Source: RGIG6904 sp024680835 (GTDB taxonomy: Bacteria > Bacillota > Clostridia > Lachnospirales > Lachnospiraceae). Taken from it: 9,581 bases of DNA. Location: the NCBI GenBank assembly GCA_024680835.1, contig JAILBP010000138.1, forward strand, positions 1 through 9,581, read 5' to 3'. The position numbers and the translations under genes are program-made. Positions 6,745 through 9,581 of the stretch are shown in pieces (position 1 is the stretch's first letter; each line of letters starts with the position of its first letter). Under the pieces are notes generated by a model, which did not search any database, had not been told where the DNA came from, and saw nothing but the letters and a program-made list of their open reading frames with translations.

Positions 6745-8252
6745 GATCCGCTCCCCTCCATGCCTTCTTCGTAATATGTTATCTGGTCTTTTCCGCTGCG
6801 TTTGGAAATATAGAGAGCGGAATCCGCCATCTTGTATATCGCAGCAAAATCATTGTCGGTTTTTTTGCACACCACGACCCCCACGCTGAGAGAAGTGGAC
6901 AAAAGTTCCTTTTCATCCCTGAATTCCTGTCTGAACGCCTGATGCAGAACGGTAAAATCCGACTCCACCCTGTTTTTCATCAGTTCAATATCCTCTGTCA
7001 TAAACTTTGCAAAAACAGCGAACTCGTCACCGCCGAGCCTTCCCCTGCAGTAATCATCAGAAAGCCTCTGCTGAAGGAGCTTACCCATACGCGCTATAAC
7101 TGCATCTCCGAAAGCATGCCCTTTAGTGTCATTTATATTCTTAAAATTGTCCATGTCCAGCATCGCGAACATGATGACATCCGACGATCTTGTGTCATTC
7201 AGAACCCCGGTCGCCTTCTCCTGAAATGCCGTTTTTGTGAGAACTCCGGACAACTTATCGTAGTCCGCTTTTCTCACAAGGTTTTTCATCATGTCGCCGG
7301 CAGAATTCGTAACCTTGAACATACCCGTGATACATATCGCCGTCAGTATCAGGAAAATGATGGAAGCCAGTATTATTGTAAAATTACGTATGGCATTAGT
7401 CTCTTTGATGATGGTCTCTGATGGGATGGCGCAGATCACCCTCCATCCGTTATCGAGGTAATTACAGGTTGCCAGATGCGAATTGTCCATGACCGCCTGA
7501 TCGATCCGGCGTGAAAAAAGATTTCTCAGATCCTCCGACAGATCCGTTCCGCCCTCTCCTTCCTCGGATGAATACACTATCTTATCGTCCTCATTTACAA
7601 GACGTATCACAAAATCCTCTATCTGCTCTGGGTATTCAAAAACATTGGACAACTCCCGGGTGTACACACTCGCGGTCAGCACCGCCTTTTTATTAATGCG
7701 CTTAACGTAATGAATACGCTCAAAATTACCCTTCTGTTCAAAAAACCATCCGTCATTCTGTCTTTCGTCGGAAATATGTGAGACAAGATCGTCATATATG
7801 CCTCCGTCAGGAAACATATTTTCTGTTGTATGACTTATCAGACCAACGCTGCGATCGTTTTTGTACACAATACAAAAATCGGCGAAGTTCTTCATGATGG
7901 CCAGATCTATGATCCTGTTATATATCATGTTTTCTGTCTGTATAGCGTCATACTCATCCACACTCTTATCCGTGGCATCATATGTGTAATACACCTCGTC
8001 GGAAAACATGAGTGCCGATGTTTCCTCCATCTCCCTCAGGTACAGATCGATATTCACCTGAAGCTGTTTGCCTGTGGCACTGATAAGACTCAGTGCCTGG
8101 TTTCTCAAGGCAGATTCGGACCTCTTCGTAAAGGAAACAGCCAAAATAGCGGTCAGCGCAAACATGCCCACCGCCATTATCATGATCACTTCAACTCTCA
8201 GCAGAATGATCCTGTCGATTTTTGAAAAAATATTGAGTATTTTTTTTCTCAT
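6741..8252 (-). CDS. Membrane diguanylate cyclase with extracellular sensor domain (GGDEF)
   Basis: Predicted to make cyclic di-GMP from two GTP, 503 aa. One transmembrane helix lies at about 22-41, a large extracellular sensor region of about 250 residues (42-289, probably of the Cache type by length and topology) follows, and a second helix lies at 290-312. After a short linker, a GGDEF domain runs from about 330 to 490. Its catalytic features are intact: DMDNFKNIND (366-375) with metal-binding D366 and the signature RLGGDEF ending at 411, so it should be active. The inhibitory I-site RxxD is not at its usual spacing; RLSD lies two residues too far upstream. No EAL or HD-GYP domain is present. 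It follows the DUF4097 gene by 20 bp with no clear Shine-Dalgarno sequence, and its stop overlaps the binding-protein start. No other start codon lies between the upstream in-frame stop and this ATG. Confidence 0.93.
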   Translation of the reverse strand: MRKKILNIFSKIDRIILLRVEVIMIMAVGMFALTAILAVSFTKRSESALRNQALSLISATGKQLQVNIDLYLREMEETSALMFSDEVYYTYDATDKSVDEYDAIQTENMIYNRIIDLAIMKNFADFCIVYKNDRSVGLISHTTENMFPDGGIYDDLVSHISDERQNDGWFFEQKGNFERIHYVKRINKKAVLTASVYTRELSNVFEYPEQIEDFVIRLVNEDDKIVYSSEEGEGGTDLSEDLRNLFSRRIDQAVMDNSHLATCNYLDNGWRVICAIPSETIIKETNAIRNFTIILASIIFLILTAICITGMFKVTNSAGDMMKNLVRKADYDKLSGVLTKTAFQEKATGVLNDTRSSDVIMFAMLDMDNFKNINDTKGHAFGDAVIARMGKLLQQRLSDDYCRGRLGGDEFAVFAKFMTEDIELMKNRVESDFTVLHQAFRQEFRDEKELLSTSLSVGVVVCKKTDNDFAAIYKMADSALYISKRSGKDQITYYEEGMEGSGS

Positions 8253-8272
8253 ACTGTACGCTACGCCACAGC

Positions 8273-8929
8273 TTATTCGCTGACAACCTCAAGGTTACCA
8301 CTCACCGTGTGACATTTTACATTACATATCTTATCTGCAGTCTTCTCCACGCAGGAATATTTACCCGATACGGAATCAAATTCCACCTTCGCACCGAGAT
8401 CGTAATCCAGCAGAATGCACAAATCTCCGCTCACAGTGTTAATAGTGAGATCTTCGCACTGATCCACCGCCAGATCCAGCTTTCCGCTCACCGAATCATA
8501 CTGTATGTCTGCTGCTGAGGATACCATCTGTGTGTCTGCGGAAACAACATTTATATCCACATCTTTAAGCAGGATCGGAAGCTTTACATACAGATCCTTT
8601 GACATATTATCGATATCTGAACCCGATTGACAAAACTGGATCACAAGCTTTCTGTCCTCGATCTTGTATCTGAGGTTTCCGCTGTCAGTGAGTTCCTGAT
8701 CGCTCTCCTCGTAAACCTGCAGTGTGTCCATAACGCTCTCGTCTATGTAGACATTACCGGCGATCCAGTTTATCTCCACAGCCTCCACAGAACTTTCATC
8801 ATACGAAAAATCTCCCGATGAATACGAATCCGGATCGGCATAACGGTATCCGGAATCCATCTTAGTACACCCGGAAAATAACAAACTACCGGCCAATACA
8901 GCCGCACCGATGATCACACTCTTCCTCAT
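8273..8929 (-). CDS. DUF4097-type lipoprotein, predicted beta-solenoid
   Basis: Surface lipoprotein of 218 aa with unknown function. Signal peptide 1-20 ends in the lipobox LFSGC, with Cys21 lipidated. A Ser/Tyr/Asp-rich linker (22-50) leads into a beta-rich body. The C-terminal half repeats a VSG turn at residues 147, 166, 187 and 209, each followed by a short hydrophobic strand (GKLDL, GDLCI, GKYSC, GNLEV). This spacing of 19-22 residues is typical of the DUF4097 'putative adhesin' family, which forms a right-handed beta-solenoid. The start has AAGGTGAG about five bases upstream. It is the first gene of the unit containing the GGDEF protein and the binding protein. In other Firmicutes DUF4097 proteins often accompany membrane stress or DUF1700 regulators, so its pairing with a cyclase is less usual. 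It may sense the envelope or adhere to surfaces; neither is shown. Confidence 0.82.
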   Translation of the reverse strand: MRKSVIIGAAVLAGSLLFSGCTKMDSGYRYADPDSYSSGDFSYDESSVEAVEINWIAGNVYIDESVMDTLQVYEESDQELTDSGNLRYKIEDRKLVIQFCQSGSDIDNMSKDLYVKLPILLKDVDINVVSADTQMVSSAADIQYDSVSGKLDLAVDQCEDLTINTVSGDLCILLDYDLGAKVEFDSVSGKYSCVEKTADKICNVKCHTVSGNLEVVSE

Positions 8930-8976
8930 AAAATCTCACCTTAAACCTGTAAATCATCACCTTGCACAACTCAAGT

Positions 8977-9005
8977 ATTTTATCACATAGATTCCAAAAT
9001 CGCAA
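8977..9005 (-). promoter_or_regulatory. Candidate sigma-A promoter for the DUF4097-GGDEF-SBP unit
   Basis: -35 TTGCGA (9005-9000), a 17-bp spacer and -10 TAAAAT (8982-8977) preceded by TGA, which makes an extended -10. Transcription would begin near 8970 and give a leader of about 40 nt before the DUF4097 start codon. It lies just downstream of the hairpin at 9029-9050, as expected for a fresh transcription unit. Confidence 0.5.
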
Positions 9006-9028
9006 CGAAAAAGGGATTTAAATTGACA

Positions 9029-9050
9029 AGAGCTCCGAAACCGGAGCTCT
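9029..9050 (-). terminator. Perfect GC-rich hairpin, probable terminator
   Basis: Arms AGAGCTCCG and CGGAGCTCT form a perfect 9-bp stem with a 4-base loop. On the minus strand it is followed by TTGTCAATTTAAAT and, further on, CCCTTTTT, so the U-tract is imperfect. It is the only strong hairpin between the DUF212 gene and the next unit, 159 bp after that stop codon. It could end read-through from the DUF212 gene or a short transcript from the promoter-like site at 9130-9158. Confidence 0.5.
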
Positions 9051-9067
9051 CGTCGAGGAGTTTAGTT

Positions 9068-9130
9068 ATGAAAATGTTACATAATAGGGAATTACTACCG
9101 TCAGCCTGTAACCAACTGACAGATATATAA
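9068..9130 (+). CDS. Possible 20-aa small ORF on the plus strand
   Basis: ATG at 9068 with an excellent GAGGAG seven bases upstream opens a 20-codon frame beginning MKMLHNREL, containing one Cys, and ending at TAA 9128-9130. It is the only plus-strand frame in the window that does not lie opposite a real gene. A TTGACA hexamer lies at 9023-9028, but no -10 box sits at the right distance. The peptide matches no family I know. It could be a leader or signalling peptide, or pure chance in an AT-rich gap. Confidence 0.18.
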   Translation: MKMLHNRELLPSACNQLTDI

Positions 9131-9158
9131 TAATATTCTTTTGTGTTTAATTTGTGAA
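9130..9158 (-). promoter_or_regulatory. Promoter-like site upstream of the hairpin
   Basis: TTCACA (9158-9153, 5/6 to consensus), a 17-bp spacer and TATTAT (9135-9130, 5/6). Transcription from near 9123 would cross about 70 bases and reach the hairpin at 9050-9029. That suggests either a short terminated RNA or a second, attenuated promoter for the DUF4097 unit. The surrounding sequence is AT-rich, which raises the chance of a false match. Confidence 0.35.
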
Positions 9159-9209
9159 AAAACTATGATTTTTATACTTTAATCGTTACTATTCACAGTC
9201 ACTCTGCCG

Positions 9210-9581
9210 TCAATATACAAAAAAATTCAGACCGATCGCCATCGCGATCCCCCACACCGCACCTGTCAGAACCTGCATAGGTGTATGTCCGACAAACTCT
9301 TTAAGGCGCTGTTCCGGCAAAAGTTCATTCGTGGGATCGAATATTTCTATGAGCTGATTGAGAACAACCGCATGTTTTCCCGCCTGTCGTCTAACGCCCA
9401 GGGCGTCCCTCATGGTGACGAAGGCGAATATCACTGCGACCGCAAAGACCGGTGAATCCAATCCGCATGTAATACCTGCGGTAGTAGCCATACAGCACAC
9501 CGTAGAAGAATGTGCCGACGGCATGCCGCCATCTCCTGTCAAGCGCCTGAGATCCAGCTTTCTATTGATCAGTGCATAGAT
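9210..9581 (-). CDS. Divergent PAP2 family protein (DUF212/YuiD-like), C-terminal part
   Basis: Small integral membrane protein distantly related to type 2 phosphatidic acid phosphatases. The last 123 residues are visible; the frame is open to the window edge and about 25-35 N-terminal residues are expected beyond it. Family hallmarks are LTGDGGMPSAHSSTVCCMAT (the phosphatase-like PSAHS motif), MRDALGVRRQAGKHAVVLNQ, and EFVGHTPMQVLTGAVWGIAMAI, in which the GHTP motif carries the second conserved His. A C-terminal hydrophobic helix ends in NFFVY. In-frame TTG and ATG codons near 9542-9522 are internal and not the start, because the family sequence continues upstream of them (INRKLDLRR). The substrate is not established for this family. 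It appears functionally separate from the unit that follows and is divided from it by 280 bp. Confidence 0.92.
   Translation of the reverse strand: MYALINRKLDLRRLTGDGGMPSAHSSTVCCMATTAGITCGLDSPVFAVAVIFAFVTMRDALGVRRQAGKHAVVLNQLIEIFDPTNELLPEQRLKEFVGHTPMQVLTGAVWGIAMAIGLNFFVY

Noticed and set aside
6942..8225. Several plus-strand frames of 60-160 codons
   Set aside because: All are opposite the GGDEF gene, composed of His/Ile/Leu-rich shadow sequence, with no start signals or domains.
8930..9125. Known riboswitch or tRNA in the largest intergenic gap
   Set aside because: I could not match a cloverleaf, T-loop or any riboswitch core; only one strong hairpin and promoter-like boxes are visible.

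Overview
The window looks like chromosomal DNA from a Gram-positive anaerobe of the class Clostridia, most likely Lachnospiraceae. That assignment is inferred from protein style: Lys-rich bacterial Ig-like (Big2) surface protein, lipoprotein-anchored solute-binding protein, GGDEF protein with a large extracellular sensor, GGAG-type ribosome binding sites and TTG starts. There is no marker gene that fixes the genus. All nine convincing genes lie on the minus strand, so transcription runs from base 9581 towards base 1. I see no rRNA, tRNA, CRISPR array, IS element or prophage.

In transcription order: (a) 9581-9210, the C-terminal part of a divergent PAP2 (DUF212/YuiD-type) membrane protein, followed by a 280-bp non-coding stretch with two promoter-like signals and a perfect 9-bp hairpin. 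(b) 8929-5452, a tight three-gene signalling/surface unit: a DUF4097-type lipoprotein, a membrane diguanylate cyclase with an extracellular sensor domain, and a lipoprotein solute-binding protein whose start codon overlaps the cyclase stop codon (ATGA). (c) 5312-3948, a secreted Big2 protein with a strongly basic N-terminal half and a polyacidic segment near its C-terminus, behind a 139-bp leader with a candidate extended -10 promoter and two identical palindromes. (d) 3825-1, a polysaccharide assembly operon: a GT4 glycosyltransferase, two GT2 glycosyltransferases and the first 227 codons of a Wzx-type flippase that runs off the window. Two of these genes appear to start at TTG, and the spacing (22-bp gap, 4-bp overlap, 26-bp overlap) points to one co-transcribed, translationally coupled unit.

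How they may work together (inference): an extracellular ligand is bound by the solute-binding lipoprotein, which has no ABC permease or ATPase beside it. The bound form could be read by the sensor domain of the co-translated GGDEF protein and converted to cyclic di-GMP. The nearby surface protein and polysaccharide genes are natural outputs of such a signal. The closest established precedent is the NspS-MbaA pair of Vibrio cholerae, in which a periplasmic binding protein controls a membrane GGDEF protein. Nothing in the sequence proves the link; the translational coupling is the strongest evidence.
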